DNA from: Nesterenkonia lacusekhoensis | GTDB lineage: Bacteria; Actinomycetota; Actinomycetes; Actinomycetales; Micrococcaceae | Direction: 5' to 3' | Assembly (NCBI RefSeq): GCF_017876395.1 | Contig: NZ_JAGINX010000001.1 | Location: 2,046,001 to 2,110,000 of the forward strand | DNA length: 64,000 bases | In this document: piece by piece, positions 9,181 through 19,606 of the stretch | Layout: each line of letters starts with the position of its first letter | Numbering within the stretch: position 1 is the first letter of the stretch | Position numbers and translations under genes: made by a program | Notes under the pieces: generated by a model | The model's input: only the letters and a program-made list of their open reading frames with translations | What the model was told of the DNA's origin: nothing | Databases searched by the model: none

Positions 9181-9524
9181 TGGGCGCCAACACCTACCTG
9201 ATCCTGAGTGCAGGGTTCGTCGCAGGTGCAGTGGCTGTGGCGCTTGTGGCGGCACACGTGCGCGGCAGAGCAGAACGGCCTGGACGTCTGCTTGGTTCCG
9301 CGGCCGCTGCCGCTGCCGCGCTGCTGCTGCTCACCGCCGTCTTTGACAACGTGATGATCGCCGTCGGACTGTTCGAGTACGCGGAATCGGTCATCTCAGG
9401 GCTGCGCCTCGGAATGGCGCCGATCGAGGACTTCGCCTATCCGATCGCTGCGGTCATCCTGCTGCCTTCACTATGGGTTCTGCTCGCACCCCTGCGCAGC
9501 GACAGGAGCAACAATGATCACTGA
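9177..9524 (+). CDS. crtYf: C50 carotenoid cyclase subunit, CrtYf-like
   Basis: 115 residues, three hydrophobic helices, partner of the preceding subunit. The conserved MAPIEDFAYPIAAVILLPSLW segment, with the acidic pair in PIEDF, is the second-subunit signature. Ring type (beta, gamma or epsilon) cannot be read reliably from sequence here, so the product could be decaprenoxanthin-, sarcinaxanthin- or C.p.450-like. The start is a 4-base overlap with crtYe and the end overlaps the elongase by 11 bases. Confidence 0.87.
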   Translation: MMGANTYLILSAGFVAGAVAVALVAAHVRGRAERPGRLLGSAAAAAAALLLLTAVFDNVMIAVGLFEYAESVISGLRLGMAPIEDFAYPIAAVILLPSLWVLLAPLRSDRSNNDH

Positions 9525-10371
9525 CATGCTGCGCTCTTCACGTCCGTTGAGCTGGATCAACACGGCCTACCCCTTCGCGGCCGCATGGCTGCTGGCCGGT
9601 GGAGGCTGGGAACCTGCGCTGGTCGTGGGGACCCTGTTCTTTCTGATCCCCTACAACTTCGCCCTCTACGGCATCAATGACGTCTTCGACCACGCGTCAG
9701 ACATGGCGAACCCTCGGAAGGGAGGAGCAGAAGGCGCCCTGCTGGACACGACTCTGCACCGGCCGGTCCTGATCGCCAGCGTAGCGCTGGTCATCCCGCT
9801 CCTCCTGGTCCTGATCCCGATGGGAGGTCTCGCATCCTGGGTCATCCTTGCGGTGAGCATGCTGGCGCTCGTCGCATACTCAGCGCCCCCGCTGCGCACC
9901 AAAGAGATCCCGGTGCTGGATTCGCTGACCTCGAGTCTGCATTTCGTCACCCCTGCGGCCTATGGTGCGGCCCTGGCTGGAGCTGAGGCCAGCGTGGTCC
10001 TGGTGTGCGCGTTGGGGGCGTTCCTGCTCTGGGGCATGGCCAGCCACGCCTTCGGGGCGGTACAGGACATCGGCCCGGACCGTGAGGCCGGCATCAGTTC
10101 GATCGCTACAGCGTTGGGGGCCGCAACCACGGTCCGCCTGGCGCTGGCCCTATGGGCGGCAGCCGGCCTGCTGGTGCTGGGGACCGGATGGCCATGGTCG
10201 CTCGCCGCCGTGTTGGTCGCACCCTACCTCGCGGCAGGGGCCCCCTACCGCTCACTGCACGATGGGGAGGCGGACCTGGCGCACAACGGATGGCGGCACT
10301 TCCTCTGGATCAACTACGCGGTAGGAGCTGCGCTGACCATCCTGCTGCTGCTCGGCACGGGGATGATCTGA
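9514..10371 (+). CDS. crtEb: Lycopene elongase (UbiA-family prenyltransferase)
   Basis: 285 residues and about eight hydrophobic helices. Adds C5 units from DMAPP to both ends of lycopene to give a C50 skeleton. The first Asp-rich motif is NDVFDHASD (near 52-60), followed by NPRKGG; the second is DIGPDREAG in the fifth-helix region. Its place directly after the two small cyclase genes makes lycopene elongase the best call, as against menaquinone or heme-O prenyltransferases of the same superfamily. Confidence 0.9.
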   Translation: MITDMLRSSRPLSWINTAYPFAAAWLLAGGGWEPALVVGTLFFLIPYNFALYGINDVFDHASDMANPRKGGAEGALLDTTLHRPVLIASVALVIPLLLVLIPMGGLASWVILAVSMLALVAYSAPPLRTKEIPVLDSLTSSLHFVTPAAYGAALAGAEASVVLVCALGAFLLWGMASHAFGAVQDIGPDREAGISSIATALGAATTVRLALALWAAAGLLVLGTGWPWSLAAVLVAPYLAAGAPYRSLHDGEADLAHNGWRHFLWINYAVGAALTILLLLGTGMI

Positions 10372-10373
10372 GC

Positions 10374-10847
10374 ATGCGCCTGTGGTCTCTCCACCCGGCC
10401 CTGCTGGACCGCCAGGGGCTCATCGCGTGCTGGCGGGAGTCGCTCCTCGCGCAGGCAGTTCTGCTGGGCCGCACACGCGGGTACACCCGACACCCACAGC
10501 TGGAACGGTTCCGGGAGCATTCCGAGCCGGGACCAGCGATCGGGGCGTATCTGGCGCAGCTTCATGCGGAAGCGCAGCGTCGAGGCTATCGGTTCGATGC
10601 CGCACGCATCGCCCATCCTCCCGCCCCTTCGGAGCTGATGAGAGATGACCCGAGTGCTGCCCTCAGCGCCATGCCGCAGATGAGTGTCACCAGTGGTCAG
10701 CTGGCCTTTGAACGTGACCACCTGCACACGAAGTTGGCACAGCGTTCCCCGCATCTGCTCGATGGATTCCCACAGGATGCAGTGCCAGCAGCTCATCCGC
10801 TCTTCCGCGTGGTGGAGGGAGATGTCGAGCCCTGGGAGCGGGCATGA
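10374..10847 (+). CDS. Pyrimidine-dimer DNA glycosylase / endonuclease V-like protein
   Basis: 157 residues starting MRLWSLHPALLDRQGL, the conserved N-terminus of the Pyr_excise family (T4 endonuclease V relatives) that excises UV-induced cyclobutane dimers with an attached AP-lyase activity. YTRHPQLERF and the C-terminal HPLFRVVEGDVEPWERA also fit. T4 endonuclease V itself starts at Thr; here Arg2 follows Met, as in the bacterial branch, so the catalytic N-terminus is not identical. ATG lies 2 bases after the crtEb stop, making this the last gene of the carotenoid operon. UV repair and pigment would then be co-expressed. Confidence 0.82.
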   Translation: MRLWSLHPALLDRQGLIACWRESLLAQAVLLGRTRGYTRHPQLERFREHSEPGPAIGAYLAQLHAEAQRRGYRFDAARIAHPPAPSELMRDDPSAALSAMPQMSVTSGQLAFERDHLHTKLAQRSPHLLDGFPQDAVPAAHPLFRVVEGDVEPWERA

Positions 10848-10914
10848 GCATCCCCGGACGTGACCAGTCCCTGCGCCCTGACTGCGCTCCAGCCATCGCT
10901 GAAGGCAGTCTCTG

Positions 10915-10968
10915 CCGGGTCAGCGACATCTCCACCCGGCTGTGACGCGTGAGATGTCGCTGACCCGG
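10915..10968. terminator. 18-bp perfect hairpin between the carotenoid operon and copA
   Basis: CCGGGTCAGCGACATCTC (10915-10932) and its exact reverse complement (10951-10968) flank an 18-base loop. The genes on both sides converge on it. No T-run on either side, so it is a U-less bidirectional terminator candidate. Confidence 0.7.
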
Positions 10969-10980
10969 TAGAGAAATGGA

Positions 10981-13271
<2,291 letters not shown>

Positions 13272-13275
<4 letters not shown>

Positions 13276-13493
13276 GGAACTCTCACCCCCTGGTATCCGG
13301 CCTCGTCCACTGCGGCCAGGATCTCAGCATCATCAGGGGCGGAGCCAGCGTCCAGTGTCACAGAGAGGGCGCCGTCTGCAGCGCTGACCTGGACCTCCTC
13401 CACGCCGGAGAGCTCAGAGAGCTCCTGACGGATAGCTTGCTCGCAATGTGCGCAGGACATTCCGGTGACTGTGTAGCGCCGTGTCTCCGACAT
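13272..13493 (-). CDS. copZ: Copper chaperone, HMA domain
   Basis: 73 residues, a single ferredoxin-like HMA domain with the Cu(I) site [11 protein letters not shown] near the N-terminus and the usual GYQGV end. It hands Cu(I) to CopA and possibly to CsoR. ATG at 13493 is chosen over an in-frame Met 12 codons out because AAGGAG sits just upstream and the HMA fold begins at once. Translationally coupled to copA. The CsoR-type palindromes lie 45-85 bases upstream. Confidence 0.92.
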
Positions 13494-13537
13494 GTGGGAC
13501 TCCTTCGGACGGGGTGTCTGTGGCTTCACCGCTCAAT

Positions 13538-13553
13538 ATACCCCTGTAGGGTA
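13538..13553. promoter_or_regulatory. CsoR operator, copZ-copA side
   Basis: ATACCCCTGTAGGGTA is a palindromic GC box of the form known for CsoR/RcnR repressors (A/T flanks, C4-N-G4 core). On the minus strand it runs directly into TATATT (13540-13535), a good -10 for copZ-copA, so bound repressor would block that promoter. Confidence 0.75.
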
Positions 13554-13560
13554 CATTTTC

Positions 13561-13577
13561 ATACCCCACAGGGGTAT
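13561..13577. promoter_or_regulatory. CsoR operator, csoR side, overlapping its -10
   Basis: ATACCCCACAGGGGTAT is a near-perfect palindrome overlapping the plus-strand -10 TATAAT (13575-13580). The -10 ends only 7 bases before the csoR ATG at 13588, so the transcript probably starts at or next to the ATG. With the other box this gives one operator per divergent promoter and predicts autorepression. Confidence 0.75.
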
Positions 13578-13587
13578 AATCTCTGCC

Positions 13588-13878
13588 ATGGACTCAGAGC
13601 ATGGCTATATGAGCGACAAGGACAAGTACCTCGCCCGCCTGCGGCGGATCGAAGGGCAGGCTCGCGGCATCCACCGGATGATCGAGGATGACACCTACTG
13701 CATCGACATCCTGACCCAGATCAGCGCCACGACTTCAGCACTGGAGAACGTTGCCCTGGCCCTGCTGGATGACCACCTCACCCACTGCGTGGCCCACGCC
13801 GTTGAGCACGGCGGAAAGGACGCCGAGGAGAAGATCGCCGAGGCCAGCGCCGCGATCAGGCGGCTGGTGAAGTCCTAG
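13588..13878 (+). CDS. csoR: Copper-sensing transcriptional repressor
   Basis: 96 residues, all-helical CsoR/RcnR family. The Cu(I) ligands Cys38 (DDTYCIDIL), His63 and Cys67 (DDHLTHCVAHAV) and the family signature RLRRIEGQARGIHRMIE are all present. Copper binding releases the protein from DNA and derepresses copZ-copA and itself. An upstream in-frame start at 13492 would run through the operator and -10; ATG at 13588 is much better. No ribosome binding site precedes it, which fits a leaderless message. Confidence 0.94.
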   Translation: MDSEHGYMSDKDKYLARLRRIEGQARGIHRMIEDDTYCIDILTQISATTSALENVALALLDDHLTHCVAHAVEHGGKDAEEKIAEASAAIRRLVKS

Positions 13879-13921
13879 ACGCGCGTCAGCGGACGGCTGC
13901 ACCGGGCAGCAGCGGCCGATC

Positions 13922-13983
13922 TGCCGCGAGCTTTCGACTCCGCCGCGCGTTATATCCCGCGGCAATGCAGAAAGCTCGCGGCA
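13922..13983. terminator. Nested hairpin between convergent csoR and yeiH-like genes
   Basis: Outer arms TGCCGCGAGCTTTC (13922-13935) and its exact complement (13970-13983) enclose a 34-base loop that holds a second stem GCCGCG/CGCGGC. The double-stem plan recurs at other junctions in this window. No T-run. Confidence 0.65.
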
Positions 13984-14011
13984 ATCGAGGCCTGACACCA
14001 CCAGCAGAGCA

Positions 14012-15067
14012 TCAGACCACCAGCAGCACCGCAGCCAGCGTTCCGGCGCCCATCACTGCAGTGGACGCACCCCCGACGACGGCGCCTCGGCCGCCGGTCC
14101 TCGCCAGGGACTTCAGGTCGATGCCCACTCCGAGGCCGAACATGGCTCCGGCCAGGAGCCATGTGGCGGCGAGCGACGCCGCGTCCAAGAGCTCCTCAGG
14201 CAGCGGCGCCACGGAGCGCACCGCCACCATGGCAAGGAACCCCAGGACGAAGAGCGGGACCAGCGGCACCTTCGGGGGCGAGCCGGCGTCGGCGTCGCGG
14301 GCAGTCCAGCCTTCACCGGCAGCCCGGTCATCGGCACTCAGATCGCGCGCAGCACGCCGCCAGAAGAGGGCCGAGAAGGTCAGCACCGGAGCCAGCAGGA
14401 CCACACGCCCCAGCTTGACCACCGCGGCTGTGGCCAACGCAGCAGTCCCGACCAACCCTCCGGCGGCCACCACCTGCGCCACCTCGTGCACCGTCAGGCC
14501 GATCCATACCCCGCTCTGCTCCTGAGTCAGCCCCACCATGCCGGAGACCAGCGGAAGCGCCAGCAGAGCGGCGGTGCCGTAGAGGGTGACCATCGCGACG
14601 GCGGAGGCGACCTCATCATCCTCAGCGTCGACCACGCTCTGCGCACCGGCCACAGCCGATGCCCCGCAGATGGAGAACCCTGCGGCATAGAGCAGCGAGG
14701 CGGCCGGACTCATGCCGATCCGGCGGGCAAACCAGTGGGTGAAGACAAAGCCGATCAGCACCGTCGCCCCGATCAGCACCAGAACCGGAACACCCAGAGC
14801 GAGGATCTCCGGGACGGCCAGCTGCAGCCCCAACACCACGATCCCCAGGCGCAGCAACGGCTTGGTGGCCCGCTGAACGCCGAGGCGGACCGCCGGGCGG
14901 AACAGCCCGAGGTTGCGCAGCAGCAGTCCCAGCACCAGAGCGATGAGCAGAGCACCCACGGCGCGCTGGATACTCCCCAGCAGCAGTGCCGCTGTGGCCA
15001 CCCCGGCCAGCAGCATCCATCCCGGAAGCCGACGGACTCCTGCGCTGCCGGCATCCGGAGAACTCAC
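14012..15067 (-). CDS. YeiH-family putative sulfate exporter
   Basis: 351 residues with about ten hydrophobic helices; UPF0324/YeiH family, annotated by convention as a putative sulfate exporter, though the substrate is not firmly established. Typical segments are ILALVLGLLLRNLGLF, a glycine/alanine helix ending FSICGASAVAGA, and the GMFGLG-like GAMFGLGVGIDL near the end. The frame stays open to 15226, but the extra 53 residues are unlike a membrane-protein N-terminus. GTG at 15067 follows GAAAGGA, so I prefer it. It is divergent from a rhodanese gene and adjacent to the sulfur operon, which supports a role in sulfur-compound transport. Confidence 0.83.
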   Translation of the reverse strand: MSSPDAGSAGVRRLPGWMLLAGVATAALLLGSIQRAVGALLIALVLGLLLRNLGLFRPAVRLGVQRATKPLLRLGIVVLGLQLAVPEILALGVPVLVLIGATVLIGFVFTHWFARRIGMSPAASLLYAAGFSICGASAVAGAQSVVDAEDDEVASAVAMVTLYGTAALLALPLVSGMVGLTQEQSGVWIGLTVHEVAQVVAAGGLVGTAALATAAVVKLGRVVLLAPVLTFSALFWRRAARDLSADDRAAGEGWTARDADAGSPPKVPLVPLFVLGFLAMVAVRSVAPLPEELLDAASLAATWLLAGAMFGLGVGIDLKSLARTGGRGAVVGGASTAVMGAGTLAAVLLVV

Positions 15068-15228
15068 GCGGCCACTGGTCCTTTCTGCGGAGGAAGATGA
15101 TGTGACACAGCCCCACCCGGGACCGGCGCCCTTCAGGATAGTCGCCCACCGGCTCCCCTCTCCGCCCCGCAGAGCATTCACCGCCCCCCCTGAGCGCTTC
15201 CGGAGCGCAAACTCCGCTCGCGTCATAT

Positions 15229-15249
15229 AAGTTCACGCGATCATTCACC
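15229..15249. promoter_or_regulatory. Candidate sulfur-regulon element in the yeiH/rhodanese gap
   Basis: The divergent gap (15068-15275) contains AAGTTCACGCGATCATTCAC, with GTTCA and ATTCA repeats in one orientation and 8 bases apart. Similar GTTCAT-rich elements precede sir and lie between sbp and the thiosulfate sulfurtransferase gene. This copy is the weakest of the three. Confidence 0.35.
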
Positions 15250-15275
15250 TTCTTCAGGACCACTAGCCTGCAGAC

Positions 15276-16112
15276 ATGACCGCCCCCGCCGTCACCATCA
15301 CTGCCCCAGCCCTCCGCGAGCTCCAGGACGCCGGCGCCCCGCTGACCGTGCTGGATGTGCGGTGGCGCCAGGACCGCCCCGAAGGCCTGCCCGACTATCT
15401 GGCCGGACATATCCCGGGAGCGATCTTCGTGGACCTGGACTACGAGCTCGCAGACCCTTCGCGGGCACCGCAGGAGGGAAACCACCCCCTCCCCTCAGCC
15501 GAAGCCTTCCAAGAGACACTGCGCCGCTGGGGCATCACGGAGGAGCACACCGTGGTGGTCTACGACGATCTGAAGAACCTCTCCGCCGCCCGCGCCTGGT
15601 GGCTGCTGCGGGCCGCAGGCCTGAGCGACGTGCGCATCCTCGACGGCTCGCTGCGCGCCTGGACCTCAGCCGGATACCCGCTCTCCACCGACATGGAGTT
15701 CACCGAACCCAGCGAGATCAGCATCAGCTTCGGCCACCTGCCCACCGCCGAGGCCGAGGAGATCGCCGCCCTGGACAGCACCGGCACCCTGCTCGACGCC
15801 CGGCCGGGAAGCCGCTACGCAGGCATCGATGACCCGCTGGCCGAACGGCCCGGACACATCCCCGGTGCGATCAGCGCTCCGACGGCGGCCAACACCGACA
15901 GCACCGGTCACCTGCTGACCCCAGAAGAGATCCGCGAGCGCTACGCCGCCCTGGGAGCACCCCCGGGCAGCCGTCTCCATGTCTACTGCTTCTCCGGGGT
16001 CCACTCCGCTCATTCGGCACTGGCGCTGACCAGTGCGGGCTACGAACCGGTGCTCTACCCGGGCGGGTTCGGCCAGTGGAGCCGAGATCCCCAACGCCCG
16101 GTGGAGCGCTGA
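15276..16112 (+). CDS. sseA: Thiosulfate/3-mercaptopyruvate sulfurtransferase (tandem rhodanese)
   Basis: 278 residues, two rhodanese domains. The N-terminal inactive domain has LDVRWRQ and the AGHIPGAIFVDLD signature; the C-terminal domain carries the catalytic Cys in YCFSGVHSAH (near 237), which takes a persulfide from thiosulfate or 3-mercaptopyruvate. The loop CFSGVHSA is closer to SseA-type proteins than the CRIGERSS loop of the second rhodanese at 28941, so the two paralogues probably prefer different donors. It lies just upstream of the sulfite reductase operon but has its own promoter region. Confidence 0.88.
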   Translation: MTAPAVTITAPALRELQDAGAPLTVLDVRWRQDRPEGLPDYLAGHIPGAIFVDLDYELADPSRAPQEGNHPLPSAEAFQETLRRWGITEEHTVVVYDDLKNLSAARAWWLLRAAGLSDVRILDGSLRAWTSAGYPLSTDMEFTEPSEISISFGHLPTAEAEEIAALDSTGTLLDARPGSRYAGIDDPLAERPGHIPGAISAPTAANTDSTGHLLTPEEIRERYAALGAPPGSRLHVYCFSGVHSAHSALALTSAGYEPVLYPGGFGQWSRDPQRPVER

Positions 16113-16143
16113 CAGTCTCGGGATCGCACTCGCCCGACCGCGA

Positions 16144-16182
16144 GGATGAACTTTGTTTACGAACAAATTCATAAGTTCATCC
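16144..16182. promoter_or_regulatory. Nested palindromes upstream of the sulfite reductase operon
   Basis: GGATGAACTT (16144-16153) and AAGTTCATCC (16173-16182) are exact inverted repeats; inside them TTTGTT (16152-16157) and AACAAA (16162-16167) form a second one. TTCATA (16168-16173) and TAGAGT (16192-16197) could be the -35 and -10, spaced 18 bases, so the repeats overlap the promoter. The -10 ends 6 bases before the sir ATG, suggesting a nearly leaderless transcript. Confidence 0.6.
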
Positions 16183-16203
16183 ATGGTCTTCTAGAGTGGC
16201 CGC

Positions 16204-17967
16204 ATGGCCTCACTCACACCCACCGAGACCGCCGACGCCGCGCCCAAGCGTCCGGCCCGTCCTTCCAAGCGCCCCAACGGCCAGTGGAAGGTCGACGGGA
16301 CGGATCCGCTGAACCACAACGAGGAGTTCAAACAAGCGGACAACGGCCTCAACGTCCGCGAGCGCATCGAGCAGATCTACTCCAAGCAGGGCTTCGCCTC
16401 CATCGAGCCGGATGATCTGCGCGGCCGCTTCCGGTGGTGGGGGCTCTACACCCAGCGCCGCCCCGGCGTGCCGGCCGGTGCTCACACCTCGCTGCCGCCC
16501 GAAGAGGTGGACGACGAGTACTTCATGCTGCGGGTCCGGATCGACGGCGGCGCGCTGACCACTGAGCAGCTGCGGACCATCGGCGAGCTCTCCCGCGACT
16601 ACGCACGCAACACCGCCGATGTCACCGACCGGCAGAACATCCAGCTGCACTGGGTCAGGGTGGAGGATGTCCCCGAGATCTGGCGCCGCCTGGAGGCGGT
16701 CGACCTCGGCACCACCGAAGCCTGTGGCGACACCCCACGCGTCATCCTGGGCTCGCCGGTCGCCGGGATCTCCGCCGATGAGATCATCGACCCCACCCCG
16801 GTGATCCAGGAGATCTCGCAGCGCTACATCGGCGACGACACGCTCTCCAACCTTCCCCGCAAATACAAGACCGCCATCACCGGCCACCCCAGCCAGGATG
16901 TGGTCCACGAGATCAACGACTTCGGGCTGGTCGGCCTCGACCACGCCGAGCACGGCCCCGGCTACGACCTCTGGGTGGGCGGCGGCCTGTCCACCAACTC
17001 CCGGCTGGCCGAACGTCTGGGCGCCTTCGTCACGCAGGAGGAGGCCCCCGAGGTCTGGCACGCGGTCACCCAGGCGTTCCGCGACTACGGCTACCGACGG
17101 CTGCGCAACAAGGCCCGGATGAAGTTCCTGATCAACGACTGGGGCGCGGAGAAGTTCCGCCAGGTCATCGAGGACGAGTACCTGGGCTACCGGCTCAAGG
17201 ACGGTCCGCCGGCGCCGGCACCCTCCATCCCCGGGGACCATGTGGGCGTCCACGCGCAGAAGGACGGGCGCTACTACATCGGAGCCGCCCCCGTGGTGGG
17301 CCGGGTCGACGGCGAGCTGCTGATCCGTCTGGCCGAGCTGCTGGAGGCCCACGGGTCCCACCGGCTGCGCACCACTCCTCACCAGAAGATCGTGGTGCTG
17401 GACATCGCGGCCGAGCACATCGACTCGGTCAAGGAGGGTCTGAAGGCGCTGGACCTGGATCCCGAGCCCACTGTCTTCCGCCGCTCCACGATGGCCTGCA
17501 CCGGCATCGAGTACTGCAAGCTCGCCATTGTGGAGACCAAGGTGACCGCCCGCCAGACCATCGAGCAGCTGGAGACCCGCCTGGCCGACGTCGCCGACCA
17601 GCTGCCCGAGCGCCTGACCCTGCACATCAACGGCTGCCCCAACTCCTGCGCCCGGATCCAGACCGCGGACATCGGGCTGAAGGGGCAGCTGCTTCCCGAC
17701 GACGACGGCGAGAAGACCCCCGGCTTCCAGGTCCACCTGGGCGGCGGACTCGCCTCCAGCGACCGGGAGGACCCGGGCCTGGGCCGAACCGTGCGCGGAC
17801 TGAAGGTCACCGCAGACGGCCTGGTGGACTACAGCGAAGCTCTGATCCGTCGGTACCTGCGCAGCCGCAGCAGCGCCTCAGAGACCTTCGCCGAATGGGC
17901 CCACCGGGTGGACGAGTCCCACCTCCAGCTGGAGGACCCGGAAGAGCAGGAAGGGAGCCGAGCATGA
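16204..17967 (+). CDS. sir: Assimilatory ferredoxin-sulfite reductase
   Basis: 587 residues; six-electron reduction of sulfite to sulfide using siroheme and a [4Fe-4S] cluster. Two nitrite/sulfite reductase half-domains are seen. The cluster ligands are CTGIEYCK (near 431-437) and NGCPNSCAR (near 477-482), the latter bridging to siroheme. Nitrite reductase has the same fold, but co-transcription with cysH, cysD and cysN makes sulfite the substrate. Electrons can come from the FprA/ferredoxin pair encoded at the end of the same operon. First gene of a seven-gene operon; the stop overlaps cysH by ATGA. Confidence 0.93.
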   Translation: MASLTPTETADAAPKRPARPSKRPNGQWKVDGTDPLNHNEEFKQADNGLNVRERIEQIYSKQGFASIEPDDLRGRFRWWGLYTQRRPGVPAGAHTSLPPEEVDDEYFMLRVRIDGGALTTEQLRTIGELSRDYARNTADVTDRQNIQLHWVRVEDVPEIWRRLEAVDLGTTEACGDTPRVILGSPVAGISADEIIDPTPVIQEISQRYIGDDTLSNLPRKYKTAITGHPSQDVVHEINDFGLVGLDHAEHGPGYDLWVGGGLSTNSRLAERLGAFVTQEEAPEVWHAVTQAFRDYGYRRLRNKARMKFLINDWGAEKFRQVIEDEYLGYRLKDGPPAPAPSIPGDHVGVHAQKDGRYYIGAAPVVGRVDGELLIRLAELLEAHGSHRLRTTPHQKIVVLDIAAEHIDSVKEGLKALDLDPEPTVFRRSTMACTGIEYCKLAIVETKVTARQTIEQLETRLADVADQLPERLTLHINGCPNSCARIQTADIGLKGQLLPDDDGEKTPGFQVHLGGGLASSDREDPGLGRTVRGLKVTADGLVDYSEALIRRYLRSRSSASETFAEWAHRVDESHLQLEDPEEQEGSRA

Positions 17968-18722
17968 CCACCCACCCCACCCCGGAGCAGCAGACTTCCC
18001 CGGAACAGCAGACACAGACGGCAGAGCTGCGCGCCCTGGCGCAGTCCGGCGCGGAGGCGCTGGACTGGGACGCCCGAGCCGAGGACGTCATCGCCTGGGC
18101 GGCTCAGCAGTTCGGCACCCGCGAGATGGCCGTGGCCTGCTCCATGCAGGACGCCGTGCTGCCGGCCATGGTGGCCGACCAGATCCCCGGCGTGGACGTG
18201 CTGTTCCTGGAGACCGGCTACCACTTCGCCGAGACCATCGCCGAGCGCAACGAGGTCGCCCGGACCCTGGATGTGAACATCGTCGACGTCATGCCCACGC
18301 TCAGCGTGGCCGAACAGGACCAGAAGCACGGCAAGGACCTCTTCGCCTCCGACCCGGCCGCCTGCTGCCGGATGCGCAAGATGGAGCCGCTGGCCGAGGC
18401 GCTGACCGGCTATAAGCTCTGGTTCACCGGTGTGCGCCGCGATGAGGCCCCCACCCGGATCAACACTCCCCTGGTGACCTTCGACGAACTGCACGGGCTG
18501 ATCAAGGTCAACCCGCTGGCCACCTGGAGCTTCGATGACCTGGTCAGCTACTCCCACGAGCACAGCGTCCCGGTGAACCTGCTGCTGGAGAACGGATACC
18601 CCTCCATCGGCTGCCAGCCCTGCACCCAGCCCGTCGCCCCCGGAGAGGACCCGCGGTCCGGCCGCTGGGCCGGCTCCGGCAAGGTCGAATGCGGCATCCA
18701 CACCACGGAGGCCACCTCATGA
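17964..18722 (+). CDS. cysH: Adenylyl-sulfate (APS/PAPS) reductase
   Basis: 252 residues; reduces adenosine 5'-phosphosulfate to sulfite with thioredoxin or a similar donor. Two Cys pairs are present, AACCRMRK near 135 and SIGCQPCTQPV near 215. These are the [4Fe-4S] ligands of the APS-reducing class; PAPS-only enzymes lack them. KVECGIH near the C-terminus supplies the catalytic Cys. No cysC (APS kinase) is seen in the operon, which agrees with APS as substrate. ATG at 17964 overlaps the sir stop; the stop overlaps cysD. Confidence 0.93.
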   Translation: MTTHPTPEQQTSPEQQTQTAELRALAQSGAEALDWDARAEDVIAWAAQQFGTREMAVACSMQDAVLPAMVADQIPGVDVLFLETGYHFAETIAERNEVARTLDVNIVDVMPTLSVAEQDQKHGKDLFASDPAACCRMRKMEPLAEALTGYKLWFTGVRRDEAPTRINTPLVTFDELHGLIKVNPLATWSFDDLVSYSHEHSVPVNLLLENGYPSIGCQPCTQPVAPGEDPRSGRWAGSGKVECGIHTTEATS

Positions 18723-19606
18723 GTTCACTGGCACGGCTCGAGGCCGAATCCATCCACATCATCCGCGAGGTGGTCGCCGAGTTCGACCGCCCCGCCATGC
18801 TCTTCTCCGGCGGCAAGGACTCTGTGGTCATGCTGCACCTGGCCGCCAAGGCCTTCCGCCCCGGACCCGTCCCCTTCCCGGTGGTCCACATCGACACCGG
18901 CCACAACTTCGAAGAGGTCATCGACTTCCGCGACCGCACCGTCGAGCGGCTGGGCCTGCGCCTGGTGGTCGGCTCGGTCCAGGAGCTCATCGACTCCGGT
19001 GAGCTGCAGGAGCGCGCCGACGGCACCCGCAACCCGCTGCAGACGGTCCCGCTGCTCAACACCATCCGAGAGAACCGGTTCGACGCCGTCTTCGGCGGCG
19101 CTCGACGAGACGAGGACCGGGCGCGGGCCAAGGAGCGGATCCTCTCGCTGCGCGACGAGTTCGGCCAGTGGAACCCCCGCAGCCAGCGCCCCGAGCTGTG
19201 GAACCTCTACAACGGCCGGCACACCCCCGGCCAGCACGTCCGGGCCTTCCCCATCAGCAACTGGACCGAGCTGGACGTCTGGCGCTACATCGCCGCCGAG
19301 GACATCGAGCTGCCGCCGCTGTACTACGCCCACCACCGGCCGGTCTTCCGCCGCGACGGCATGATCCGCGCCGTCGGCCCCCACAGCCTCCCCACCGAGG
19401 AGGAGACCGTGGAGACGCTGCAGGTGCGCTACCGCACCGTGGGCGATATGTCCTGCACCGGCGCCGTGCTCTCCGAGGCCACCACCAATGAACTCGTCCT
19501 CCAGGAGGTCGCCGCCGCCACGGTCACCGAACGCGGAGCCACCCGCGCCGATGACCGGCTCAGCGAAGCCGCCATGGAAGACCGCAAGAAGGACGGTTAC
19601 TTTTGA
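18719..19606 (+). CDS. cysD: Sulfate adenylyltransferase subunit 2
   Basis: 295 residues; the catalytic subunit that makes APS from ATP and sulfate. The PP-loop SGGKDSVVMLHLA is at about 31-43, followed by FPVVHIDTGHNFEEV and the C-terminal RKKDGYF ending that is typical of CysD. It works as a complex with the GTPase CysN encoded next. ATG at 18719 overlaps the cysH stop; its own TGA overlaps the TTG start of cysN. Confidence 0.95.
   Translation: MSSLARLEAESIHIIREVVAEFDRPAMLFSGGKDSVVMLHLAAKAFRPGPVPFPVVHIDTGHNFEEVIDFRDRTVERLGLRLVVGSVQELIDSGELQERADGTRNPLQTVPLLNTIRENRFDAVFGGARRDEDRARAKERILSLRDEFGQWNPRSQRPELWNLYNGRHTPGQHVRAFPISNWTELDVWRYIAAEDIELPPLYYAHHRPVFRRDGMIRAVGPHSLPTEEETVETLQVRYRTVGDMSCTGAVLSEATTNELVLQEVAAATVTERGATRADDRLSEAAMEDRKKDGYF

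Noticed and set aside
10848-10914. Possible small gene after the glycosylase
   Set aside because: No frame with a start, ribosome binding site and coding bias; the stretch leads into a terminator hairpin.
13492-13587. N-terminal extension of csoR
   Set aside because: It would be coded by the operator and -10 sequences; the conserved CsoR fold begins at 13588.
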